Shown one piece after another: positions 1 to 7,050 of a DNA stretch of 7,050 bases. The notes beneath the pieces are model-generated. The model did not search any database. It was given only the letters and a program-made list of their open reading frames with translations, and had not been told where the DNA came from. The translations under genes were made by a program, and so were the position numbers. This DNA comes from DASPXY01 sp038227745 (GTDB taxonomy: Bacteria > Planctomycetota > Planctomycetia > Gemmatales > Gemmataceae), in NCBI GenBank assembly GCA_038227745.1, contig JBBRPS010000548.1, forward strand, positions 1-7,050. Reading direction: 5' to 3'. Position 1 is the first letter of the stretch; every line of letters starts with the position of its first letter.

Positions 1-73
1 CGTGTGACTGGATCAAACTCGTTCGTGGTGTATCTAGGATTTTTGTAAACCAGCCCCACGGCCAGGAGCCTTA
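1..73. other. Window edge, no gene seen
   Basis: This short stretch lies downstream of the KGG-repeat gene, which ends in two consecutive stop codons just inside its boundary. It is visibly less GC-rich than the rest of the window. I see no convincing hairpin with a U-tract, no tRNA-like fold and no ORF with a ribosome binding site. Whether it belongs to the 3' end of the KGG transcript or to a neighbouring gene outside the window cannot be told. Confidence 0.4.
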
Positions 74-559
74 TTACTGGTGCCCGTGGTTGACGGCGGC
101 CTCCCCGCCGTTGCGGTGCTCGTGATGAGTCCCGTTGTGCCCGTTGACCGCGGCGGTTTCGGGCTCTTGCGAGTGGCCGTTGTCGGCCCCGTTGACCGGG
201 GCACCGTTGGCGCGGCGCTCCTCCATCGCCGGGCAGGTTTCCCACTGCTGCGCAGCGGTTCGCTCAGGTGTGGCCTGAATCGGGGCCTGGGCCGCCTCGC
301 CCGGCGCGCGGTTCTCCTCCCCGTTGCCCTCGCGGATGGCGTCGCGGCCGTGGGCCGCCTTACCGCCCCGGCGACCGATCTCAGCCATGTGCTGGCGGTT
401 CTGGCTCACCGCCTTGCCGCCCTTGCGGCCGGCCTCGGCCGCCTCCTGCGGCGTGAACTCATGGGCGGTCCCCCGCTCGTGAGCGGCCCGGCCGCCCTTG
501 CGGGCGATCTCCCGCTGCCTCGTTTGGTCCATCGCCGCGAAACCACGTCTACCGGTCAT
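74..559 (-). CDS. KGG-repeat stress-induced-type protein
   Basis: Small, hydrophilic, 161-residue protein with three copies of the KGG motif: K21-G23 (ARKGGRAAHERG), K46-G48 (GRKGGKA) and a variant R64-G66 (GRRGGKA). These lie in a block of alternating charged helices and Gly turns, as in the KGG family (Bacillus GsiB, E. coli YciG type), hydrophilic proteins linked to general stress, starvation or desiccation. Their molecular role is not settled. The N-terminal GFAAMD followed by a QREIA-type stretch matches my memory of family members and supports starting at 559 rather than further upstream. On the coding strand an AAGAGG (570-575) lies 10 nt before this ATG. A second ATG at 532 (Met10) has no comparable site. 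Residues 80-161 form a low-complexity tail rich in Glu/Ala/Gln and then Asn/Gly/His, with no recognisable domain and probably disordered. No signal peptide or membrane segment. It stands alone, with no partner gene on its strand in the window. Confidence 0.85.
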   Translation of the reverse strand: MTGRRGFAAMDQTRQREIARKGGRAAHERGTAHEFTPQEAAEAGRKGGKAVSQNRQHMAEIGRRGGKAAHGRDAIREGNGEENRAPGEAAQAPIQATPERTAAQQWETCPAMEERRANGAPVNGADNGHSQEPETAAVNGHNGTHHEHRNGGEAAVNHGHQ

Positions 560-781
560 GATGGTGCATCCTCTTCTCGAAGGGGGGACAAAGATCAGAA
601 CCCGCTCGCGCCCCCCCCTCGCCTGGCGCCTTTGGGGTCTGAATTGGTGATGAGCGAGCGGCACCGACCGTCCGCACGGGGGGATACACAGTTCCACCGG
701 GCGTCGAGAACGCCGGCGACGTGGCCTCGGGAACCGCCTCCCCCGACCGGCAGGCGTGCGGGGCTTGACTCGGCCGCTACG

Positions 782-925
782 TCAAGTCAGGAGGGGAAAA
801 ATGCAACTGAGGTGCCAACCTGAGTCGCCACAGCAGGTTGGAAGGGAAGCAGCTTCGGCAAGAGCGGGCTCAACCGCAAGAAAGCCAGCGTGCGATACCC
901 AGCCGCGGCTCTTCCGGTCGGCCAT
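782..925 (-). CDS. Possible small ORF, 47 aa, unknown
   Basis: Low-confidence small gene. The only real support is an exceptionally good translation start: AAGGAGGT 6 nt before ATG at 925 on the minus strand. The 47-residue product begins MADRKSRGW and includes a moderately hydrophobic stretch around HAGFLAVEPALAEAA and a CC pair. I recognise no domain. Third codon positions are only about 60% G/C by hand count, lower than in the large genes nearby, which argues against long-term coding or for recent origin. It overlaps an opposite-strand frame (801-1055) that also has a strong Shine-Dalgarno site, so it may be a chance frame in an intergenic region. Confidence 0.2.
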   Translation of the reverse strand: MADRKSRGWVSHAGFLAVEPALAEAASLPTCCGDSGWHLSCIFPLLT

Positions 926-1050
926 GGCCCCACCTCCTTGGGGATCGGTTGCCTGTCCCAAACGCATAGGCTCATTTTGCTGCAAAAAGGATGCCGCCCG
1001 GCTCCTGCCGCCCCGATTCGTCCCCTCGCGCGGCACTCACCGCACGGGCG

Positions 1051-1056
1051 TATAAT
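1051..1056 (+). promoter_or_regulatory. Candidate -10 box for CoxG-like gene
   Basis: A perfect TATAAT hexamer in very GC-rich surroundings. Transcription starting about 7 nt downstream would give a leader of roughly 59 nt before the ATG at 1122 and would place the alternative ATG at 1062 at or before the transcript start. No good -35 hexamer is visible 16-18 nt upstream, so the call rests on the -10 match and position alone. Confidence 0.4.
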
Positions 1057-1121
1057 CCAGGATGGAGGGGCCGGCGCGGTTGCCGGCCGTCGCCAGCGCA
1101 TTTCCGGGGAGGGCGGCCGTC

Positions 1122-1562
1122 ATGCACTTCGAGGGCGACAAGGACTTTTCCCAGGCGCCGACAGACGTGTTCGCGAAACTCAGCGACGCCCGTTTCCTGG
1201 TGCAGTGCATCCCCGGCGCGGAGTCGGTGGCGCGCGCGGAGGCCGACGAGGCGGCCTGCAAGGTCCGGCCGGCCCTGGGATTCGTGCGCGGCACCCTGGA
1301 CGTGGCGCTGCGCGTGGCCGAGAAGGCCCCGGACACGTCCGTCCGCATCGCGCTGAACAGCAAGGGCGTCGGGACCAGCAGCGAGGTGGTGATCGGCGTG
1401 GCCCTGGCGGCGCAGGACGGCGGCACGCACGTCCACTGGACCGCGGACGTGACGCAGCTCGGCGGGTTGCTCAAGATGGTGCCCAAGGGGCTGATCCGCG
1501 GGGCGGCGCAGAAGGTGATCGGTGAGGTGTGGGAGAACGTCGAGGCGAAGATTAAAGGGTGA
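1122..1562 (+). CDS. CoxG-like SRPBCC-family protein
   Basis: A 146-residue protein of the CoxG/SRPBCC (START-like, helix-grip) type. It opens with a beta strand and a helix (MHFEGDKDF...PTDVFAKLSD), followed by the typical CIPGAESV turn at residues 29-36, a central antiparallel sheet, and a long C-terminal helix (about 119-145, ending in VWENVEAKIKG). Family members bind hydrophobic ligands. CoxG proper is an accessory to aerobic carbon monoxide dehydrogenase, tied to membrane attachment or quinone handling. No coxM, coxS or coxL gene is in the window and the gene stands alone, so only the fold-level call is safe. The start at 1122 is chosen because GGGGAGGG (1106-1113) lies 8 nt upstream and the family homology begins there. 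The in-frame ATG at 1062 sits within about 6 nt of a TATAAT box and would add 20 unalignable residues. No signal peptide or membrane helix. It converges on the acyl-CoA dehydrogenase, with a heptamer hairpin starting 6 bases after its stop. Confidence 0.82.
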   Translation: MHFEGDKDFSQAPTDVFAKLSDARFLVQCIPGAESVARAEADEAACKVRPALGFVRGTLDVALRVAEKAPDTSVRIALNSKGVGTSSEVVIGVALAAQDGGTHVHWTADVTQLGGLLKMVPKGLIRGAAQKVIGEVWENVEAKIKG

Positions 1563-1568
1563 GCACGC

Positions 1569-1653
1569 CGAAGGCAAAAGGCAGAAGGCAAAAGGCAAAA
1601 GGAAAGAGCAACGGTCTTTCCTTTTGCCTTCAGCCTTTTGCCTTCAGCCTTCG
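1569..1653. repeat. Heptamer-built inverted repeat, element 1
   Basis: Two 39-base arms (1569-1607 and 1615-1653) around a 7-base loop. The left arm is CG plus AAGGCAA, AAGGCAG, AAGGCAA, AAGGCAA and AAGGAAAGA. The right arm read on the minus strand is CG plus AAGGCTG, AAGGCAA, AAGGCTG, AAGGCAA and AAGGAAAGA. The arms differ at 5 of 39 positions and the inner 16 bp (1592-1607 with 1615-1630) pair perfectly. It fills 85 of the 97 bases between the convergent stop codons of the CoxG-like and acyl-CoA dehydrogenase genes. It may work as a bidirectional transcription terminator or 3'-end stabiliser, but there is no U-tract on either side, so it is not a canonical Rho-independent terminator. The heptamer make-up marks it as a member of a repeat family together with 4696-4776. 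Confidence 0.85.
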
Positions 1654-1659
1654 CCGCCG

Positions 1660-2835
1660 CTACTTGTACGCCTCCCATTCCTTCCCCCCGAGCACCGCCG
1701 CCGCCACCTTCAGCTTGAGGATCTCATCGGTGCCCTCGTAGATGCGGCAAACGCGCACGTCCTGCAAATGCCGCCCGGGGCGGTACAGCGTGGACCAGCC
1801 GCGCCCGCCGAACACCTGCACCGCACGGTCGGCGGCGTCCCACGCCGCGTTCGACGCGAACAGCTTCGCCTGCGCCGCCAGCAGTTCGGCACTCGTCCGC
1901 AGGGCCGCGCTGCCCGGCTCGGCGTTGCTCGCGTCCTTGGCCTGCGCCGCCTTCAGCACCAGCGCCTCGCTCGCCAGCCGGTGCATCTCGATCGCCGCGA
2001 TATGCTCCTGCACCAGCTGATGCTTCGCGATTGGCTTGCCGTGCTGCTGGCGCTCCTTCGCGTACTTGACCGCCTCCGCCAGGCAGTCCTCGATCACGCC
2101 GAGGCAGCCCGACGCCACGCTGAGCCGGCCGCTGACCAGCGTCCCCATCGCGATGCGGAAGCCGTTGCCCTCCTCGCCGAGCAGGTTCGCCGCGGGGATC
2201 TCGTAATCGGTCAGCTCGAACATGCCGGTGTTGGCGGTCGGCATGCCCATCTTGGCCGTCAGATCCTCGCGCTGGCAGCCGGGGCCGTCCACCAGGTCCA
2301 CGATGAACGCGCTGATGCGGCCGCCCTCCTTCGGGTAGGCGAAGACCACGACCGTCGTCGCGATGCCGGCGTTCGAGATGAGGTACTTGACGCCGTTGAG
2401 CACGAAACGGTCGCCGCGCCGCTCGCAGGTCATCTGCATCTCCAGCGGGTTGCTGCCGGCCTCCGGCTCGGTCAGGCCGAATGCCAGGATCTTCTCGCCG
2501 CGCGCCGACGCCGGCAGGTAGCGGCGTTTCTGCTCCTCGTTGCCCCAAGTCAGGATCGGGTACTGGCCGATGGAGGTGTGGCCGGAGAAGAAGGTGCGCA
2601 CCCCCGTGCCCTCGCGGCCGATCCGCGCCAGCGCCCGGGCGTAGGTGACGGTGTCGGCGCCGCGGCCGCCGTAGGCCGGCGGGACCGGCATGGCGAGGAT
2701 GTCGTGCTTGAGGGCCAGCGGGATCACCTGGTCGTTGTAGCGGTGCTCGACGTAGCAGAGTTCCTCGGTGTCGTGGATCTCCTCGCAAAACGCCTCGACG
2801 TCGGCGAGCAGCCGGTCCGGGTCGGCCTGGGGCAT
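1660..2835 (-). CDS. Acyl-CoA dehydrogenase
   Basis: A 391-residue flavoenzyme of usual family length, introducing an alpha-beta double bond into an acyl-CoA with FAD and passing electrons to electron-transfer flavoprotein. The N-terminal helical domain spans about 1-117. The middle beta domain begins at the signature GLTEPEAGSN (120-129), followed by KYLISNAG (150-157). The C-terminal helical bundle contains SGRL (235-238), the ERQQHGKPIAKHQLVQ stretch (261-276) and FGGRGW (342-347). Glu367 in IYEGTDEI sits where medium-chain acyl-CoA dehydrogenase has its catalytic base, so it looks active. The signature carries Asn129 and Glu132 where the common pattern has Asp and a small residue; this may define a subfamily. 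Substrate chain length cannot be read from sequence. The start at 2835 has GAGGTG (2841-2846) 5 nt upstream on the coding strand. No ETF or other beta-oxidation gene adjoins it, and a heptamer hairpin lies just past its stop. Confidence 0.93.
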   Translation of the reverse strand: MPQADPDRLLADVEAFCEEIHDTEELCYVEHRYNDQVIPLALKHDILAMPVPPAYGGRGADTVTYARALARIGREGTGVRTFFSGHTSIGQYPILTWGNEEQKRRYLPASARGEKILAFGLTEPEAGSNPLEMQMTCERRGDRFVLNGVKYLISNAGIATTVVVFAYPKEGGRISAFIVDLVDGPGCQREDLTAKMGMPTANTGMFELTDYEIPAANLLGEEGNGFRIAMGTLVSGRLSVASGCLGVIEDCLAEAVKYAKERQQHGKPIAKHQLVQEHIAAIEMHRLASEALVLKAAQAKDASNAEPGSAALRTSAELLAAQAKLFASNAAWDAADRAVQVFGGRGWSTLYRPGRHLQDVRVCRIYEGTDEILKLKVAAAVLGGKEWEAYK

Positions 2836-2907
2836 GGGGGCACCTCGGGACAGGAGTTTTCAGGCCCGCGGGTCGTGGCGGGCGGGCTTTCCTCGAACGC
2901 GCCCGTT

Positions 2908-2913
2908 ATTATA
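2908..2913 (-). promoter_or_regulatory. Candidate -10 box for acyl-CoA dehydrogenase
   Basis: A perfect TATAAT on the minus strand. A weak -35 candidate, GTGAAG (2930-2935, three of six matches to TTGACA), lies 16 nt further upstream. A start about 7 nt downstream gives a leader of roughly 65 nt to the ATG at 2835, similar to the layout at the CoxG-like gene. Confidence 0.42.
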
Positions 2914-2926
2914 GCCGGGTCTGCCG

Positions 2927-2955
2927 TTGCTTCACGCGCCGCCGCGCTTTACAGT
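2927..2955 (+). promoter_or_regulatory. Candidate sigma70-type promoter for the kinase gene
   Basis: TTGCTT at 2927-2932 and TACAGT at 2950-2955 are separated by exactly 17 nt. Three of six and four of six positions match the sigma70 consensus. It sits 45 nt before the kinase ATG and its -35 end lies close to, but facing away from, the TATAAT box of the divergent acyl-CoA dehydrogenase gene, so the two promoters would share a 165-base divergent region. Moderate to weak support. Confidence 0.3.
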
Positions 2956-3000
2956 GGATGATTCCCCGGAGAAGCACCGACTGTCGAGCAGGAACCAGGT

Positions 3001-4695
<1,695 letters not shown>

Positions 4696-4704
<9 letters not shown>

Positions 4705-4776
4705 AGGCTGAAGGCTGAAGGCGGAAGGCTGAATGGAAGACAGGGCTCTTCCATTCAGCCTTCCGCCTTCAGCCTT
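4696..4776. repeat. Heptamer array with perfect 30-bp hairpin, element 2
   Basis: On the + strand there are three GAAGGCT units (4696-4716), one GAAGGCG (4717-4723), one more GAAGGCT (4724-4730), then GAATGGAAGA. Bases 4711-4740 pair without mismatch with 4747-4776, leaving a 6-base loop (CAGGGC). The repeat is related to element 1 (same AAGGCNN unit, same place between convergent genes). The kinase TGA (4702-4704) lies inside the first units and the opposite gene's TGA (4778-4780) starts two bases past the right arm, so the element is the whole junction. TTTT at 4775-4778 is a weak U-tract for the + direction only. Probable bidirectional terminator or mRNA 3'-end structure, and probably a dispersed genomic repeat. 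Confidence 0.9.
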
Positions 4777-4777
4777 T

Positions 4778-6964
4778 TCACCGCGGCGCCGGCCCCTTCT
4801 CGATCTCCACAGGCACGGCCGCCCCCTTCAAGCCCTTCGGGTGGATCACCACCAGGTCGCTCGGCCGCAGCCCGGCAACGATCTCCACGTCGGGGTCTTC
4901 TCGTATCCCCTGCTGGATGGGAGTCAGGTGCGCTTTGCCGTCGCGCACCACGTAGACCGCAACCCTGCCCGGGCCCCCCTTTCGCTCTTGCCCCAGGTCG
5001 ATCAGGGCCGACGCCGGGATCCGGAGGCGGTCCGGTTGCGTCTTGAGGTGCAGGGTGGCACTGCCGTACATGCCCGGCCGCAGCTGCTGCCGCGGGTTCG
5101 GCACGTCGATCTCGGCCCGCATCGTCGCCGTCGTCTTGTCGAGGGCGAAGCCGATGCGCGACACCTTGTACCCCGTGAGGCGCACCCCGGGCAGGGCGGA
5201 GATTCGCACATCGACGGGGACGCCGGGCTCGGTCAACGGCACGTCCTGCTCCGCGACGTGTACCACCACGCGCACCCGGTCGGTGCGCTGCACCGTCAGC
5301 AGCGGCAGCCCCCCCGCCTGCTCGGCCGTCCGCAGGTAATGCCCGTTCTGGTAGCTCCGCCGCGTGACGACGCCGTCCACCGGCGAGGTGATCTTCGTTA
5401 GCCCCAGCACGTACCGCGCCTTCTCCAGGGCGATCTCCGCCGTCTCCAGACCGGCCTGCAGCGGTTCCAGGGCTGCCTCCGCCTGCGCGACGCGGCTTTG
5501 CTTCACCTCCAGTTCCGCCCGGGCGGCCCCCACCGCCGCCTCCGCCGCGCCGACCTGGGCCTGGGCCGCGTTCCGCTGCGCCTCCTTCTCGTCGAGGAGC
5601 CTCACATCGATCGAATTCGCCTCGGATAGCGCCTTGAAGCGCTGGTACTGGCGCCCCTGGAACGCCAGGTTCGCCTTGGCACTGGCCAGATCGGCCTGGC
5701 GCTGGAGGATGACGGCCCTGGCGGTCTGGACCTCCGACTTGAGCGCGGCGATGCGCGCCTCCCCCTCCCGCAGCTGACCCTTGACCTGTTTCACCCCGGC
5801 GGCCGCCTGCTTCTCGTCGAGCACCAGCAGCGGGGCGTCGATCTCCGCCAGCACCTGCCCCTTCTTCACGTGCGCGCCGATGTCCACGGCCTGGCCCTTC
5901 AGCACGCCCGCGACGGCCGGGTAGATGTCTTCCTGGTCGAAGGCCTGAACGCTGCACTCCTGGAGCGTCGTCCGTTCCAGGCCGCCCGGCAGGGGCGTGG
6001 CCACGCGCACTACCGCTGGCCCCGGCTTGCGCACCTCCTTCGGCTTCTGCTGCGGGGGCCGTACCGGGGGCACGTCCTGCCGCGCCTCCCCGGCCAGCGC
6101 CGCGTCCAGCGCGGGCCGCGTGAGGGCCACGCCGGCGAGGATCCCCAGCACCAGAGTCAGCACCGCCGCGATCTTCAGCCTGGTCATCGACATGGCTCGC
6201 AACACTCCTTCCGCAAGGGTAACTGCCTGGGAGGATAGGGCGCCGCCGACCGCCCCCCCCGCCGCGAACGACACCGCCGCCTCGACCGTCCCGGCCGCCA
6301 GCGCCGGCGGCACCGCGGCGGCCAGGGCGTCCCCGCCGACAGCGCCAACGACGGCGGGGGCCAACCCGCGGCGCGCCAGGCGGCGGCGCAGCCGCTCCCG
6401 CGCCCGCGTCACGCGCGACGACACCGTGCCGGGCGGGCAGCCGAGTTCCCGCGCCGCCTCCGCCCCGGTCTTGCCCTCCAGACAGCACAGAACGAACGCC
6501 GCCCGGTGCCGCGCCGGCAGGCGGTTGACCTCCTCGTCGAGCACGTCGCGCAGGTCGCCTGCCACTACCGGGTCGCCGCGAAAAGCCTCGGGCAGATCCT
6601 CGACGCCGGGCCGCTCGCGCCGCGCCCGCGCCGCCAGAGTGGCCCGGGCGCGCAAGGCCACGCGGTAGGCGACGCGGTACAGCCAGGCCCCAAGGGCGGC
6701 CCCGTTGGCGATGGAACCGGCCCGCTTGACGAGCGTCAGGAAGGTGGCCTGAAAGGCGTCCTCGGCGTCCTGCGCGGTCGGCAGTAGCCGCCGGCACACG
6801 CCCAGGACCATCGGCCCGTGCCGCCAGACGAGCAGCTCGAACGCGGTGTGGTCGCTCGCCGCGACGAAGCGCTGCAGCAGGAGTGCATCGCCCGCGGCAG
6901 CGCCGGCCGGTTCGGCGCTCCGGCGCAGCGAGTGGAGGAGCCGGCGCAGCGGTTCCTGGTCCAT
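4778..6964 (-). CDS. ECF sigma factor fused to HlyD/RND periplasmic adaptor
   Basis: One 728-residue frame with two unlike halves. Residues 1-195 are an ECF-type sigma70 factor: region 2 at about 38-105 (FELLVWRHGP, AQDAEDAFQATFLTLV, LGAWLYRVAYRVALRAR), and region 4 at about 143-195 (VNRLPARHRAAFVLC, then the helix-turn-helix AARELGCPPGTVSSRVTRARERL). An Ala/Val-rich linker leads to LRAMSMTRLK and one membrane helix (264-281), then a Pro-rich spacer (292-317). Residues from about 330 match membrane fusion proteins of efflux systems: a lipoyl-like half (347-380, GVLKGQAVDIGAHVKKGQVLAEIDAP), a coiled-coil hairpin (about 383-516), the second lipoyl half (ITSPVDGVVTRRSYQNG, 525-541), a beta barrel to about 640 and a membrane-proximal domain to the end. 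The topology would put the sigma half in the cytoplasm and the adaptor in the periplasm. The start at 6964 has GGAGGG (6973-6978) 8 nt upstream on the coding strand. No pump, outer-membrane factor or anti-sigma gene is in the window. Confidence 0.88.
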   Translation of the reverse strand: MDQEPLRRLLHSLRRSAEPAGAAAGDALLLQRFVAASDHTAFELLVWRHGPMVLGVCRRLLPTAQDAEDAFQATFLTLVKRAGSIANGAALGAWLYRVAYRVALRARATLAARARRERPGVEDLPEAFRGDPVVAGDLRDVLDEEVNRLPARHRAAFVLCCLEGKTGAEAARELGCPPGTVSSRVTRARERLRRRLARRGLAPAVVGAVGGDALAAAVPPALAAGTVEAAVSFAAGGAVGGALSSQAVTLAEGVLRAMSMTRLKIAAVLTLVLGILAGVALTRPALDAALAGEARQDVPPVRPPQQKPKEVRKPGPAVVRVATPLPGGLERTTLQECSVQAFDQEDIYPAVAGVLKGQAVDIGAHVKKGQVLAEIDAPLLVLDEKQAAAGVKQVKGQLREGEARIAALKSEVQTARAVILQRQADLASAKANLAFQGRQYQRFKALSEANSIDVRLLDEKEAQRNAAQAQVGAAEAAVGAARAELEVKQSRVAQAEAALEPLQAGLETAEIALEKARYVLGLTKITSPVDGVVTRRSYQNGHYLRTAEQAGGLPLLTVQRTDRVRVVVHVAEQDVPLTEPGVPVDVRISALPGVRLTGYKVSRIGFALDKTTATMRAEIDVPNPRQQLRPGMYGSATLHLKTQPDRLRIPASALIDLGQERKGGPGRVAVYVVRDGKAHLTPIQQGIREDPDVEIVAGLRPSDLVVIHPKGLKGAAVPVEIEKGPAPR

Positions 6965-7050
6965 CGTTCAAGCCCTCCGGGATTTTGCGTCTTCTGCCTT
7001 ATTAGAGGCGCGAGCACTCCCTCGTTCTCCCTTTTTTTTGGTGGACAGGC
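6965..7050 (-). promoter_or_regulatory. 5' leader of sigma-adaptor gene
   Basis: This holds the GGAGGG ribosome binding site (6973-6978) and, further upstream, an AAGGCAGAAG stretch (minus strand, 6991-7000) that resembles a lone copy of the heptamer repeats, and a run of eight T on the + strand (7032-7039, a poly-A tract in the coding direction). I find no convincing -10/-35 pair or ECF-type GGAAC promoter before the window ends, so the promoter may lie beyond it. Confidence 0.35.

Larger units (their letters stand above)
560..1121. other. Divergent intergenic region, 562 bases
   Basis: This region separates the KGG gene (leftward) from the CoxG-like gene (rightward) and must hold the control regions of both. 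Three things stand out. First, a 6-bp inverted repeat, CTTGAC at 764-769 and GTCAAG at 781-786 with an 11-base spacer. Second, a perfect AGGAGG at 789-794 placed 6 nt before an ATG at 801, opening an 84-codon + strand frame to 1055. Third, an AAGGAGGT (932-939, minus strand) 6 nt before an ATG at 925, opening a 47-codon minus-strand frame. The two frames overlap, so at most one is likely to be real, and neither has the strong third-position GC bias of the large genes. No tRNA, CRISPR or insertion-sequence structure was seen, and I found no convincing promoter for the KGG gene. Confidence 0.5.

Noticed and set aside
690..695. GGAACT on the minus strand upstream of the KGG gene, like an ECF -35 element
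   Set aside because: No matching -10 (GTC or TCTGA type) at 15-17 nt spacing; a six-base match alone is expected by chance.
80..823. Long + strand frame (247 codons) opposite the KGG gene
   Set aside because: It is antisense to a recognisable KGG protein, has Arg/Pro/Leu-rich composition typical of GC-rich shadow frames, and shows no domain.
801..1055. 84-codon + strand frame with a perfect AGGAGG site
   Set aside because: Third codon positions are about evenly A/T and G/C, unlike the large genes; no domain is seen and it overlaps an equally well-started minus-strand frame. Kept as a finding, not called as a gene.
1062..1121. Upstream ATG at 1062 as the start of the CoxG-like protein
   Set aside because: It lies about 6 nt after a TATAAT box, has no Shine-Dalgarno site, and adds 20 residues outside the family fold, whereas ATG 1122 has GGGGAGGG 8 nt upstream.
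1522..2961. 479-codon + strand frame across the acyl-CoA dehydrogenase gene
   Set aside because: Its composition is the antisense of a clear acyl-CoA dehydrogenase, and it begins within the CoxG-like gene and runs through the hairpin.
4755..6971. 738-codon minus-strand frame in another phase of the sigma-adaptor gene
   Set aside because: Gly/Arg/Pro-rich translation without domains. The alternative frame gives the sigma and adaptor motifs and has a proper ribosome site.
6991..7000. AAGGCAGAAG (minus strand) in the sigma-adaptor leader as a third heptamer element
   Set aside because: Only about one and a half units, with no inverted partner, so it cannot be told from chance.

Overview
The window is GC-rich, with GC-biased third codon positions in the clear genes. 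It holds five confident protein genes, each transcribed alone, in strict alternation (-, +, -, +, -). The gene mix points to a planctomycete of the Gemmataceae/Gemmatales type: a PknB-type Ser/Thr kinase with a membrane tail, an ECF sigma factor with a long membrane-anchored C-terminal extension, and a KGG-repeat protein. This placement is an inference from gene content, not from a marker gene.

Layout. (1) 74-559 (-): KGG-repeat stress-type protein. (2) 560-1121: a 562-base divergent intergenic region, less GC-biased than the genes, with two overlapping small ORFs on opposite strands that both have near-perfect Shine-Dalgarno sites, and a TATAAT box serving the next gene. (3) 1122-1562 (+): CoxG-like SRPBCC protein. 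(4) 1569-1653: imperfect hairpin built of AAGGCNN heptamers, filling the gap between convergent genes. (5) 1660-2835 (-): acyl-CoA dehydrogenase with its catalytic Glu. (6) 2836-3000: divergent promoter region. (7) 3001-4704 (+): Ser/Thr kinase with a disordered N-terminus and about six C-terminal membrane helices. (8) 4696-4776: a second heptamer element with a perfect 30-bp stem; the kinase stop codon lies inside it. (9) 4778-6964 (-): a single 728-codon frame joining an ECF sigma factor, one membrane helix and a HlyD/RND-type periplasmic adaptor.

How the genes work together. No operon is visible. The kinase and the sigma-adaptor fusion are both membrane-anchored signalling proteins, but they converge and need not be linked. 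The acyl-CoA dehydrogenase needs an electron-transfer flavoprotein, and an adaptor normally needs an inner-membrane pump; neither is encoded here.

The two items most worth a second look are the sigma factor-adaptor fusion, which also has a possible internal start that would release a free-standing adaptor, and the heptamer hairpins that occupy both convergent junctions almost stop codon to stop codon.
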